Assembly (NCBI GenBank): GCA_017554325.1
Contig: JAFZIP010000012.1
Coordinates: 1 to 58,398, forward strand
Source: Bacteroidales bacterium
Lineage (GTDB): Bacteria; Bacteroidota; Bacteroidia; Bacteroidales; WCHB1-69
Length of the DNA stretch: 58,398 bases
Direction of reading: 5' to 3'
Shown: piece by piece, positions 17,844 through 27,848 of the stretch
Layout: every line of letters starts with the position of its first letter
Numbering within the stretch: position 1 is the stretch's first letter
Notes under the pieces: generated by a model
Seen by the model: only the letters and a program-made list of their open reading frames with translations
Databases searched by the model: none
What the model was told of the DNA's origin: nothing
Made by a program: the position numbers and the translations under genes

Positions 17844-19202
17844 TTAGCCTCCGTAAACGCCGCCCATACGGCCTTTGATACGTCCTGATTTGGTCAAACC
17901 ATCATAATGTCTCATCAAGAGGTGGCTTTCAATCTGCTGCAATGTGTCGAGCACAACGCCGACCATAATCAACAGGGAGGTGCCACCGAAGAACTGGGCG
18001 AACTGCTGGTTCACACCGAACATACGCACGATAGCGGGCAGGACTGCCACGATACCCAAGAAGATGGAGCCCGGCAATGTGATGCGGGACATGATCTTGT
18101 CAATGTACTCTGCGGTATGCTTTCCAGGTTTCACACCAGGGATGAAGCCATTGTTCTTTTTCAAATCCTCAGCAATCTGCTGCGGGTTGATGGTGATAGC
18201 CGTGTAGAAATAGGTGAAGAGAATGATCATCACGAAGAACACGGCGTTGTAACCGAATCTGTTATAGTCGATGAAACTGCTCCAGAAACCGGAAGTGGTC
18301 TCGGTGGAGATGTTCACGAAAGTCAAGGGGATAAACATGATAGCCTGAGCGAAGATGATCGGCATAACGCCGGCTGCGTTGACCTTCAAAGGAAGGTAGT
18401 TGCGCACGCCACCGTACTGCTTGTTGCCCACCACGCGTTTGGCGTATTGCACCGGAATGCGGCGCGTGCCTTGCACGAGAAGGATACAGAGACCGATGAT
18501 GACCATCATGAGCACAATCTCGATGATGAAAACGATGGGGCCGCCGTTCATCTCGCTGATACGTGCGATGAATTCAGCACGGATAGCGTACGGGAAACGG
18601 GCGATGATACCAATCATAATGATCATGGAGATACCGTTGCCGATACCATTGTCGGTGATACGCTCACCCAGCCACATGATGAACAGGGTGGCGGCGATCA
18701 GCAACACGAAAGCGCAGAATCCGAATGCGGTGAAGCCCAGCACATGGTGTTCCAACATGGAAGGGGCGATGGCGCTCGGGAACTGGTTCACGAGGTTGGC
18801 GATGTAGGCAGGGGCCTGGATAGCCAACACGATCACCGTGAGGTAACGGGTAATCTGGTTGATTTTCTTACGGCCGCTCTCGCCTTCTTTCTGCAAACGC
18901 TGGAAGTAAGGCACTGCCAAGGTCATCAATTGGACGACGATGGATGCGGAGATGTAAGGCATGATACCCAATGCGAAGATAGAAGCGTTGGAGAATGCAC
19001 CGCCGGAGAACAGGTCGAGCATACCCAACAGACCCTTTTGAGCGGCACTGGTGAAAGCGGAAAGGCCGCCGGGGTTGATACCCGGGAGCACCACGTGTGC
19101 GCCAAAACGGTAAATCAGGATGATGAAGAGCGTATAAAGGATTCTCTTTCTAAGGTCTTCTATCCTGAAAATGTTTTGTATTGTTTCGATAAATTTTTTC
19201 AT
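17844..19202 (-). CDS. secY: Protein translocase subunit SecY
   Basis: 452 residues with about ten transmembrane segments. It is the channel of the Sec translocon in the inner membrane, needed for export of the many signal-peptide proteins in this window. Recognisable parts are the plug region (GINPGGLSAF), YISASIVVQLMT, RRIPVQYAKR, INPQQIAEDLKKNNGFIPG and a C-terminal YDGLTKSGRIKGR. It lies between rplO (26 nt) and map. Confidence 0.98.
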   Translation of the reverse strand: MKKFIETIQNIFRIEDLRKRILYTLFIILIYRFGAHVVLPGINPGGLSAFTSAAQKGLLGMLDLFSGGAFSNASIFALGIMPYISASIVVQLMTLAVPYFQRLQKEGESGRKKINQITRYLTVIVLAIQAPAYIANLVNQFPSAIAPSMLEHHVLGFTAFGFCAFVLLIAATLFIMWLGERITDNGIGNGISMIIMIGIIARFPYAIRAEFIARISEMNGGPIVFIIEIVLMMVIIGLCILLVQGTRRIPVQYAKRVVGNKQYGGVRNYLPLKVNAAGVMPIIFAQAIMFIPLTFVNISTETTSGFWSSFIDYNRFGYNAVFFVMIILFTYFYTAITINPQQIAEDLKKNNGFIPGVKPGKHTAEYIDKIMSRITLPGSIFLGIVAVLPAIVRMFGVNQQFAQFFGGTSLLIMVGVVLDTLQQIESHLLMRHYDGLTKSGRIKGRMGGVYGG

Positions 19203-19228
19203 CAGTTCTTTTGTTTAGAAGTGGAAAA

Positions 19229-19693
19229 TTACTCAGCCTGAGCGGGAGCGTTCACAAGCGTCACAGTGCCGCCAGCCTTCTCGATGGCTTCTTTAGCCTT
19301 GGCGGAGAACTTGTCAGCCGTGACATTAATCTTGGCGGTGAGCTCACCCTTTGCCAGGATGGCGACGAGGTCGTTCTTGCGGACCAAGCCGTTGGCTACG
19401 AGCACCTCGCGGTTGATGTCGGTGATGTTCTTCTCGGCAAGTTTCTGCAAAGTGCTAATATTGATAGCGTTGTATTCCACGCGGTTGATATTCTTGAAAC
19501 CTCTCTTAGGCAGGATTCTGTAGATAGGCATCTGGCCGCCCTCGAAACCGATCTTGCGGCTGTAGCCGGAACGTGATTTGGCACCCTTGTTACCACGTGT
19601 GGAAGTGCCGCCCTTGCCGGAGCCCTGTCCTCTACCAATTCTTCTTTCTCTATGCGTTGAGTTGTCTGCTGGTTTTAAGTTGTGTAAATCCAT
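19229..19693 (-). CDS. rplO: 50S ribosomal protein L15
   Basis: 154 residues. The N-terminal glycine-rich region (RRIGRGQGSGKGGTSTRGNK, GYSRKIGFEGGQMPIYRILP) and the C-terminal globular part are typical. L15 binds 23S rRNA late in assembly. It lies between rpmD (34 nt) and secY. Confidence 0.98.
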   Translation of the reverse strand: MDLHNLKPADNSTHRERRIGRGQGSGKGGTSTRGNKGAKSRSGYSRKIGFEGGQMPIYRILPKRGFKNINRVEYNAINISTLQKLAEKNITDINREVLVANGLVRKNDLVAILAKGELTAKINVTADKFSAKAKEAIEKAGGTVTLVNAPAQAE

Positions 19694-19727
19694 TGTGTCT
19701 AAAATTTCTTTCGGTTATTTAATCTCA

Positions 19728-19907
19728 TTATAATTCTTCTACGGATACCAGGTGTTTCACGGAATCCACAATACCTAAAATTTGAGGAGTAGCCTCATGT
19801 TCCACTGTCTGATGCATTTTGCGAATGCCTAATGCCTCTAAAGATCTTTTTTGGCGGGTAGATCTGTCAACCGCACTTTTCACTTGGGTAATTTTAATCT
19901 TTTTCAT
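19728..19907 (-). CDS. rpmD: 50S ribosomal protein L30
   Basis: 59 residues, found by translating the gap upstream of rplO. MKKIKITQVKSAVDRSTRQK, RSLEALGIRKMHQTVEHE and the C-terminal VSVEEL match L30. It is the first gene of this operon in the window. The usual upstream partner rpsE (S5) is not present; instead an AT-rich leader and a promoter motif follow. Confidence 0.95.
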   Translation of the reverse strand: MKKIKITQVKSAVDRSTRQKRSLEALGIRKMHQTVEHEATPQILGIVDSVKHLVSVEEL

Positions 19908-20130
19908 CCCTTCAATTTAATTTTAGATTATTAATTATTGTTCATTTCAAAAAAAAATAGCGCACTTTTGGAAGTAAAATGCAACTATTCTATCATCAAA
20001 AACCATAATAACCTCACTCACAATTCATCAACAATATTCAATTACAGTCCGTGAAATCAAGCAGTTGCGCGCTTTTCCAACCCTCCTTGTCCATCACAAA
20101 ACATTTCACTTCAAAAAGCCTGCAAAAATA
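19908..20130 (-). promoter_or_regulatory. Promoter and ~210-nt leader of rpmD operon
   Basis: A minus-strand TATTTTTG at 20123-20130 has a TTG (20149-20151) 18 nt upstream. Transcription starting just downstream would give a long AT-rich leader before rpmD at 19907. The leader contains a possible 18-codon ORF at 20038-20094 (starts MDKEGW), which I cannot support as a gene. A long leader on a ribosomal operon invites regulation, but I see no known r-protein motif. Confidence 0.5.
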
Positions 20131-20160
20131 CATTTTTTTTTGAATGTTCAATATGTTGAT

Positions 20161-20186
20161 AAAAAAATATTTTCGGGGGCGTCCCC
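20161..20186 (-). terminator. Possible terminator after DUF5618-like gene
   Basis: Read on the minus strand, GGGG-ACG-CCCC is followed by GAAAATATTTTTTT. The stem is only 4 bp, so this is a weak call. It lies between the 20221 gene stop and the rpmD promoter. Confidence 0.35.
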
Positions 20187-20220
20187 ATGGCACATTTGCA
20201 TTCCACACATGCTCATCAGC

Positions 20221-20610
20221 TCATGCGGTGCAGAGCTTCGCGCAACGGTTGATGATATCATTGGCACGTTCAAAACCCGCATCGCATACTTTTCTCTCTT
20301 TGTTTCCATCATACCCCATGACAAGATGCATGGTGTCATAGCCGAGGTTAATATACTTCAGCAATGTGCGATCTTGCTTGCCTGCAGCCTCCTTGTACTT
20401 TTCGATGGATGGACGGCCTTTGCCATTCCGCACACACAACACAGCGTCAAGAGCAATGAGACAGCCTTTCCAAAGGTAGTCCCCTGCCGCTTTGATGTAC
20501 TTGCTGTCGCTATAACTTCTCATTTCAGGATCATAGTTCGCTTTTTTTATAACCTCTTCAGCGTTGGCCACATAGCGACGGGCCTCGTCAATTGGATTCA
20601 TTTTTTCCAT
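20221..20610 (-). CDS. DUF5618-like small helical protein
   Basis: 129 residues; the start at 20610 (MEKMNP) or the ATG three codons later are both possible. NPIDEARRYVANAEEVIKKA, YIKAAGDYLWKGCLIALDAVL and YINLGYDTMHLVMGYDG resemble the DUF5618 family of Bacteroidota proteins as I recall it; this needs a profile search. It is all-helical with no signal peptide, hence probably cytoplasmic. It has its own -7 element and stands alone between the rpmD operon and ligA. The function is unknown. Confidence 0.7.
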   Translation of the reverse strand: MEKMNPIDEARRYVANAEEVIKKANYDPEMRSYSDSKYIKAAGDYLWKGCLIALDAVLCVRNGKGRPSIEKYKEAAGKQDRTLLKYINLGYDTMHLVMGYDGNKERKVCDAGFERANDIINRCAKLCTA

Positions 20611-20637
20611 TTCACTTTGTTTTTATGAATTCAGGCG

Positions 20638-20645
20638 CAAAGATA
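20638..20645 (-). promoter_or_regulatory. -7 element of 20221 gene
   Basis: TATCTTTG on the minus strand, 28 nt before the ATG at 20610. No clear -33 TTG. Confidence 0.5.
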
Positions 20646-20873
20646 CAACAAAAACAAAATATAGATTATCATTTTCAAAATTTTATTATACATTGAAAAT
20701 GAACAATTTACAATTTTTCAATATAACAATTTTATAATTAATTGTTAATATTTGATATAGGGTTTTGCAAAAAATTGGGACGCATGGTTGTATTTACGCC
20801 ACGGGCAAAACGGCACGGTTAACGCCCATCATTCCGAATGGCAAAGCCATTCGCCACCCCAACGTCAACCCAC

Positions 20874-20907
20874 AAAAAAAACGGCCCCTCCCTACGGAGA
20901 AACCGTT
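20874..20907 (-). terminator. Terminator of ligA
   Basis: AACGG/CCGTT (20880-20884 with 20903-20907) encloses a second stem CTCC/GGAG; on the minus strand it is followed by T7. It is about 57 nt after the ligA stop. Confidence 0.7.
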
Positions 20908-20963
20908 GAATGGGTAATGGGTAATTAATTTTTAACTCTCAATTCTCAATTCCCCATTTCACA

Positions 20964-23027
<2,064 letters not shown>

Positions 23028-23047
23028 TTAAAATTGCTGAAACGGAT

Positions 23048-25165
23048 TTATTTCAGACCTCTGTTCTTCAGGAGCGGCTCGATGGATGGCCCCTGACCGC
23101 GGAATGCGATATAGAGTTTCATTGCATCCTCGGTATTACCTCGCTCCAAGATGTTAGTGCGGAACGCCGTGGCCGTGGCCTGATCAAACACGCCATGCTC
23201 CTTGAAAGCCTCGTATGCATCGTTGTCGAGCACCGCGGACCAGGTATAGCTGTAATAACCTGCACCATAGCCACCTGCGAAGACATGCTGGAAGTATGTG
23301 CTTCTATATCGGGAAATGATAGACGGTATCAGGCCGATGGCATCCATGTGCTGTTCTTCAAAATCCGGCAATTTAATGCTGGTTTTATTCTTGATGGTGT
23401 GATAATCCATATCCAGCAAAGAGGCCGCAAGGAGTTCCGTATTGATGAAACCCTGCCCATACGTGGAAGCGGCTTCCATCTTCTTAACCAAAGACTCGGG
23501 GATGTTCTCACCCGTCTTGTAGTGGTTGGCGTACATCTTCAACACTTCCGGTTCGAAGGCAAAGTGTTCCATAAACTGCGACGGCATCTCCACATAGTCG
23601 CGCGGCACGTTGGTGCCGGAGAGCGAACGGTAGTGGCAGCGCGACAGGATGCTGTGCAGCGCGTGTCCGAACTCGTGGAACAGCGTCTCCACCTCATCGA
23701 TGTTCAGCATGGATGGCTTGTCGCCGGAGGGCTTGGTAAAGTTGAACACTAACGACACGATAGGAATCATGTTCTCGCCTTCGCGGGTATAATACTGCTC
23801 GCGGAAGTTGGTCATCCACGCGCCGCTGCGCTTGGACGCGCGCGGGAAGAAATCCATATACACGATAGCTATCACCTCGTTGTTATCCAAAACTTCATAC
23901 ACTTTCACGTCCTCTTGATAGACCGGAATATCCTTATTCTCCTTGAAGGTCAAGCCATACAGGTTCTTGCAAACCATGAAAAGACCCTTTCGGGCGGTAT
24001 CGATGGAGAAGTACGGGCGGATATCCTCATCGTTAAGATCGTATTTCTCTTTGCGCAATTTTTCGCTGTAATAGCGCCAATCGTAGGGTTCCAATGTTGC
24101 ACCGGCATGATCTTTGGCCAACATCTTCTGATACTGTGCAGCTTCCTCCTTGGCCTTGGCCAACGCGGGAGTCCACACCTGCTTCAGCAGAGCGTAAACA
24201 TTGTCGGCATTTTTGGCCATGCAATCGTCCAGCACATAGTTGGCATAATTGTCATAGCCCAAAATGTTGGCCTTCTCCAAACGGAGGTTTACTATCTCAT
24301 TGATAATCTTTTCATTGTTAAATTCACCACCCAGACATCTTGTGGAATAGGCGGTCCAGATTTCTTTCCGCAAATCACGATCTTTGCAATTCATCAGGAA
24401 GGGCTCCAAGGTCGGCATATCCAAGGTGAAAGCATACTTGCCCTTGGTCTCTGCCTTCTCGTTGGCAAGCTCTGCGGCATTATGCAGTTGCTGTTCGGTC
24501 AGTCCCTCCAGTTTGGCTTTGTCGGCCACCACCAGCTGATAGCTATTGGTGGCTTTCAGCACATTGTTGCCAAACTTCTGCGTCAATGTAGCCAGTTTGG
24601 TATTGATTTCACGGAAGCGGGCCTGTTTGTCGGCTGGCACGTTGGCACCGCCGCGCACAAAGCCTTTGTAGGTCTCTTCCAAAAGGCGGAGCTGCTCCGG
24701 ATTCAAATTTTCTTTATCTTTATTATTATATACGGTCTTCACCCGATGGAACAATTTTTCATTCAGCATGATGTCATCCCCGTGCTTGGTATAGAGCGGC
24801 ATGAGCGTATCGGCCAGTTTTTCCATCTCATCGCTGTTGCAGCACTCCAACAGGTTGAAGAACACAGAAGAAACCTTGTTCAGCAGTTCATCACTGTACT
24901 CCAACGGGATGATCGTATTGCCGAAAGTAGGTTCCTCGGTGTTGTTTACTATATTATTAATAATCTCATTCTGCTGGCGCATTCCTTCCTCAAAGGCGGG
25001 CAGATAATGCTCAGTTTTGATCTTGTCAAACGGCGGCACACCGTATGGGGTGTTCCACTCCTGCATGAACGGATTGTCTTTCAAAGCAGAATCTTCTTTC
25101 TTTTGGCAGGCACCGCACACGACACCTGCGATAACGATACTCATAATAACAAGGTTGTTTTTCAT
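23048..25165 (-). CDS. dcp: M3 family dipeptidyl carboxypeptidase, lipoprotein
   Basis: 705 residues. A lipoprotein signal (VVCGACQKK, lipidated Cys about residue 20) directs it to the cell envelope. The zinc motif HEFGH in ETLFHEFGHALHSILS (about residue 496) with the downstream Glu region identifies the thimet-oligopeptidase/Dcp family, which clips dipeptides from peptide C-termini. Length and the opening LKDNPFMQEWNTPYGVPPFD suit Dcp rather than PrlC. A role in feeding on peptides would match the lysine-fermentation genes at 49.5-50.8 kb. A -7 element lies 26 nt upstream. Confidence 0.93.
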   Translation of the reverse strand: MKNNLVIMSIVIAGVVCGACQKKEDSALKDNPFMQEWNTPYGVPPFDKIKTEHYLPAFEEGMRQQNEIINNIVNNTEEPTFGNTIIPLEYSDELLNKVSSVFFNLLECCNSDEMEKLADTLMPLYTKHGDDIMLNEKLFHRVKTVYNNKDKENLNPEQLRLLEETYKGFVRGGANVPADKQARFREINTKLATLTQKFGNNVLKATNSYQLVVADKAKLEGLTEQQLHNAAELANEKAETKGKYAFTLDMPTLEPFLMNCKDRDLRKEIWTAYSTRCLGGEFNNEKIINEIVNLRLEKANILGYDNYANYVLDDCMAKNADNVYALLKQVWTPALAKAKEEAAQYQKMLAKDHAGATLEPYDWRYYSEKLRKEKYDLNDEDIRPYFSIDTARKGLFMVCKNLYGLTFKENKDIPVYQEDVKVYEVLDNNEVIAIVYMDFFPRASKRSGAWMTNFREQYYTREGENMIPIVSLVFNFTKPSGDKPSMLNIDEVETLFHEFGHALHSILSRCHYRSLSGTNVPRDYVEMPSQFMEHFAFEPEVLKMYANHYKTGENIPESLVKKMEAASTYGQGFINTELLAASLLDMDYHTIKNKTSIKLPDFEEQHMDAIGLIPSIISRYRSTYFQHVFAGGYGAGYYSYTWSAVLDNDAYEAFKEHGVFDQATATAFRTNILERGNTEDAMKLYIAFRGQGPSIEPLLKNRGLK

Positions 25166-25190
25166 AATACGACTTTATTAAATCAGGTTG

Positions 25191-25198
25191 CAAAGATA
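25191..25198 (-). promoter_or_regulatory. -7 element of dcp
   Basis: TATCTTTG on the minus strand, with a TTG (25223-25225) 24 nt further upstream. Likely drives dcp and possibly ligA. Confidence 0.55.
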
Positions 25199-25366
25199 AG
25201 AAAAATTGGAGGTACTCTTCACCAACAAAAATAATTAATTTTTTATTCACAAACAGCAAAAAACTTCCAAATTCAAGAAATCAATTTAACAATTAATTAT
25301 TAAATCAACACCTTGATTTTTCGTAAGTTACTAATAATTAGAAAGAAAAAAAATTCAACAAACCCC

Positions 25367-25398
25367 TTGACAAACCCACTTCCATGGTTGTATTTTTG
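25367..25398 (+). promoter_or_regulatory. Promoter of small-ORF/secreted protein cassette
   Basis: TTGACAAA (TTG at 25367-25369) and TATTTTTG (25391-25398) are separated by 21 nt, a good match to the Bacteroidota -33/-7 pattern. The decayed Rpn gene at 48.7 kb has a very similar TTGACAAA...TATCTTTG promoter. Confidence 0.7.
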
Positions 25399-25472
25399 TG
25401 CTGTCAAAAATCATATCGGGGCCGGCTACCCCGACATGGAGTTTGAGACAAGAAACCATCCATCACCAAAAC

Positions 25473-25595
25473 ATGAAGAGAGCCGATAAAAAAATGGAAA
25501 CAATCGAGAGGTCTTTGGAGGAGAGGACCGACCGCGCCAGGCAATGCCTCTCTCCCGCGAAAGTGGAGAAATTCAAGCAAAATATTAATCATTAA
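25473..25595 (+). CDS. Small charged peptide of unknown function
   Basis: 40 residues from the ATG at 25473, chosen because earlier codons overlap the probable transcription start region. It is strongly charged (MKRADKKMETIERSLEERTD...), with one Cys, no membrane segment and a likely helical amphipathic middle. It lies 13 nt before the secreted protein at 25609 and downstream of a good promoter, which favours translation. It could be a leader peptide, an antitoxin-like protein or a chance ORF. I do not recognise it. Confidence 0.4.
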   Translation: MKRADKKMETIERSLEERTDRARQCLSPAKVEKFKQNINH

Positions 25596-25608
25596 AAACA
25601 AAAAAACT

Positions 25609-26106
25609 ATGAAAAAACTATTATTGATATTAAGTGTATGTTTAATGGGTCTCAGTGTATATGCAGAAGGTGACAAGCCCATTGTCATCGTCCACAAGAG
25701 CAATGGCGGTTACTGGGCATGGTTGAACCTTTACAACGACATCATGTATATCCCGTCGGAAGACGGAATCCAACCCGCCATGTTGGAGTGCACGGGTGCA
25801 GGATTCAGTTCCTGTCGTGTGCCGAGACAGAACTCATTCATGGTAAACAATCCCGTGCATCAGAACGGCATCAACTTTGACAGCATGATTGCGGATGCCA
25901 TCAATGAAATCATCGCCAAGAGCGAGGAGAACGGGCAAAGGGGCACATTACAAGGATCCACGAGCAAGAAGATTGCGGTCAGAAATGCCACCAGAGGCGG
26001 CGTTGACACCTATTTCATCCAAGGTTCCTGGAAATACAACGCCTACGGAGAAGGATACCTGAAAATCTACATAAACAGGTCAGACATTCTTGATCACAGA
26101 ATCTAA
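25609..26106 (+). CDS. Small secreted protein of unknown function
   Basis: 165 residues. A signal peptide (MKKLLLILSVCLMGLSVYA) is followed by a compact domain with aromatic motifs (GGYWAWLNLYNDIMYIP, FIQGSWKYNAYGEGYLKIYI) and two cysteines (LECTGAGFSSC) that could form a disulfide. No lipobox and no T9SS tail, so probably periplasmic. It sits between the small charged ORF and the thioredoxin-like protein at 26136, 29 nt before the latter, suggesting a functional unit. I do not recognise the family. Confidence 0.75.
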   Translation: MKKLLLILSVCLMGLSVYAEGDKPIVIVHKSNGGYWAWLNLYNDIMYIPSEDGIQPAMLECTGAGFSSCRVPRQNSFMVNNPVHQNGINFDSMIADAINEIIAKSEENGQRGTLQGSTSKKIAVRNATRGGVDTYFIQGSWKYNAYGEGYLKIYINRSDILDHRI

Positions 26107-26135
26107 TGCTTCAAACCTAATACCATTATAAGAAT

Positions 26136-27785
26136 ATGAGAACACGCATAATCGCAATCGGCATAACAGCCTGGATGTCAGCGGCAAATCCGGTCCAAGG
26201 CCAGAGTTGGATAGGCGAGGCTTTCAAGTTGGACACTTCCATGATTCTATCATACTCTTCCCTGCCTTCTGACCTGTCGCATTTGCAACATTGCATCCAT
26301 GACAACATTATTTACTTTACAGAACAGAAAGCGTTTCAGCATGCCGAGAACGATTATGCGGCTCATATTTATGCCTTCTCACTCACTGACCTCACCCCCT
26401 TTGAGTTCAATCTGCCCTTGCCGCCCGACGACAAACGGAAAGAGTGGCAAACGGGCACCTATTGGATCACCGATTTCTGCTTCCACGAGGATCAGTGCGT
26501 GGTGAGTGTGCAGGATCATATTTTCCTCTACAACAAACTGTCCCAAAGTAAATTCGAGTTCGACACAACCATTGATCACCCAAACGTGAAATCAGTTTAC
26601 TTGCACCAAGGGGACATCTATTATCTGGAAGAGGATCATGACACAGGCTACAAATGGTTCCGTTTTGACCCGAAAACCAGGAAAGAGACTTTGGTCCGGG
26701 AGCTGCCTTACGAAGCACCGCATGTGGTTCAGGCAAGTCCCAACCGATATCTCTTCCACGATGAAAACAATCTTTACTTTTTAAGCACCAGGTATCCAGT
26801 TTTGAGCCAATACCGTCTTGACGGCACATGGCTGAAGGACGTCCGGCTGGACCTCCCTCATTGGCATCCCTTTGAGGACGAATACATCCAAAACAGTTTG
26901 CGCGTGCCATACGGGGTGGAACGGATTTACGCCACCAAGGACCATATTTTCAAATATTCATATCTCAAAATGGCATTCCCCATCGATGGACGATACTTGG
27001 TTTTCTTCACCCAATACGACACCTGTTCACAAAAGTCAGCCACCATGTTCGCCATTGCCGACTCCACTGGCGAGGCTAGCCTATATCTTCGAAAGTGTCC
27101 GAAGGATTACCGGTTTACGGAATCCAGATTCCCATTCAATGTTCTGGAGCCGTTGGAAGCCCTTGTACAGACAGGTTGGCAGGACCGGCTGGTTGAAATC
27201 ACGGTGGATTGTGACGTTGCCTGGCACAACTTGACTGCTGAAGAGTACCACAAGCTCAAAGAGGATTGGTTCCGACAACACGACCCAATCATCAAAATCA
27301 GGATCATGCGTTTCAAAAACAAGGGTCTTGTTTCGGAGGCTTTCTTCTACAACGGCCGCCACGAGCTCACCTCGCTCGACCGGCTGCCAGATGAGAAACA
27401 TGTGGTTATCCTTCACAACAGTTTGGAGTGCTCGGCCTGCGCACACTATCTTCTTCAGGCCATGAACAGTCTGGACACCGAACAGGTACATTTGGACATC
27501 CTACACGCCTATATTCCGGGGGCTTTGCAAGAACGTGAATTGCACAAAGACGTCAGAAAGTACGTGAGCCGCAACTACGACTTCTACTATCTGGCCACGG
27601 ACAGGACAACCCAATATCCATGCTACATTTCCGATAGGGTGAGTCGCTATCCCGCCGTGTTATTCTACGAGAAAGGCAAGGCTCCCATTTTATTCTCCAA
27701 CGAGCAGATTTTCGACGACGATCCTTACACGTATCGTTTCAGGCCTGCCTTCCAGGAGGTTCTGGACAAGTACTCCGCAAAATGA
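26136..27785 (+). CDS. Secreted propeller-like protein with thioredoxin-like C-terminus
   Basis: 549 residues with a signal peptide (MRTRIIAIGITAWMSAANPV, cleaved near GQS). The first ~400 residues are beta-rich with repeating blade-like pieces (GDIYYLEEDHDTGYKWFRFD, NLYFLSTRYPVLSQYRLDG, RIYATKDHIFKYSYL), as in Bacteroidota six-bladed propellers. The last ~130 contain HVVILHNSLECSACAHYLLQ, a CxxC (CSAC, about residue 431), and RYPAVLFYEKGKAPILF, consistent with a thioredoxin fold. A thiol-disulfide role acting on the Cys-containing protein at 25609 is speculative. It ends 63 nt before the DUF58 gene, which has its own promoter. Confidence 0.75.
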   Translation: MRTRIIAIGITAWMSAANPVQGQSWIGEAFKLDTSMILSYSSLPSDLSHLQHCIHDNIIYFTEQKAFQHAENDYAAHIYAFSLTDLTPFEFNLPLPPDDKRKEWQTGTYWITDFCFHEDQCVVSVQDHIFLYNKLSQSKFEFDTTIDHPNVKSVYLHQGDIYYLEEDHDTGYKWFRFDPKTRKETLVRELPYEAPHVVQASPNRYLFHDENNLYFLSTRYPVLSQYRLDGTWLKDVRLDLPHWHPFEDEYIQNSLRVPYGVERIYATKDHIFKYSYLKMAFPIDGRYLVFFTQYDTCSQKSATMFAIADSTGEASLYLRKCPKDYRFTESRFPFNVLEPLEALVQTGWQDRLVEITVDCDVAWHNLTAEEYHKLKEDWFRQHDPIIKIRIMRFKNKGLVSEAFFYNGRHELTSLDRLPDEKHVVILHNSLECSACAHYLLQAMNSLDTEQVHLDILHAYIPGALQERELHKDVRKYVSRNYDFYYLATDRTTQYPCYISDRVSRYPAVLFYEKGKAPILFSNEQIFDDDPYTYRFRPAFQEVLDKYSAK

Positions 27786-27792
27786 GCGGACG

Positions 27793-27825
27793 TTGTGGAG
27801 CGCACGCATAAAAATCATACTTTTG
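27793..27825 (+). promoter_or_regulatory. Promoter of DUF58 gene
   Basis: TTG (27793-27795) and TACTTTTG (27818-27825) with 22-nt spacing. The promoter lies inside the longer possible reading frame and so supports the start at 27849. Confidence 0.65.
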
Positions 27826-27848
27826 CACTCCTTTTAAGATGTGATGAC

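Larger units (their letters stand above)
20611..20963. other. AT-rich intergenic region with inverted repeat
   Basis: This 353-nt gap contains a minus-strand -7 element TATCTTTG (20638-20645) for the 20221 gene, an AT-rich stretch, and a perfect 8-bp inverted repeat CGAATGGC-AAA-GCCATTCG (20835-20853) without a T tract. The ligA terminator (20874-20907) and an AATTGAGAATTGAGAGTTAA tract beyond the ligA stop (about 20930-20955) follow. I see no gene. Confidence 0.7.
25166..25472. other. Divergent intergenic region with leader hairpin
   Basis: This 307-nt gap separates dcp (minus) from the small-ORF cassette (plus) and holds promoters for both. After the plus promoter the leader contains TCGGGG-CCGGCTA-CCCCGA (about 25414-25432), a 6-bp hairpin. 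No gene is visible. Confidence 0.65.

Noticed and set aside
16930..19241. Long plus-strand ORFs opposite map and secY (305 and 444 codons)
   Set aside because: They mirror strongly conserved genes on the other strand and have His/Asp-rich compositions typical of antisense frames.
20038..20094. 18-codon ORF in the rpmD leader
   Set aside because: Too short to support; no run of regulatory codons or attenuator pairing seen.
20835..20853. CGAATGGC-AAA-GCCATTCG as a terminator
   Set aside because: No T tract on either strand and the ligA terminator is closer to the gene; left as an unexplained inverted repeat.
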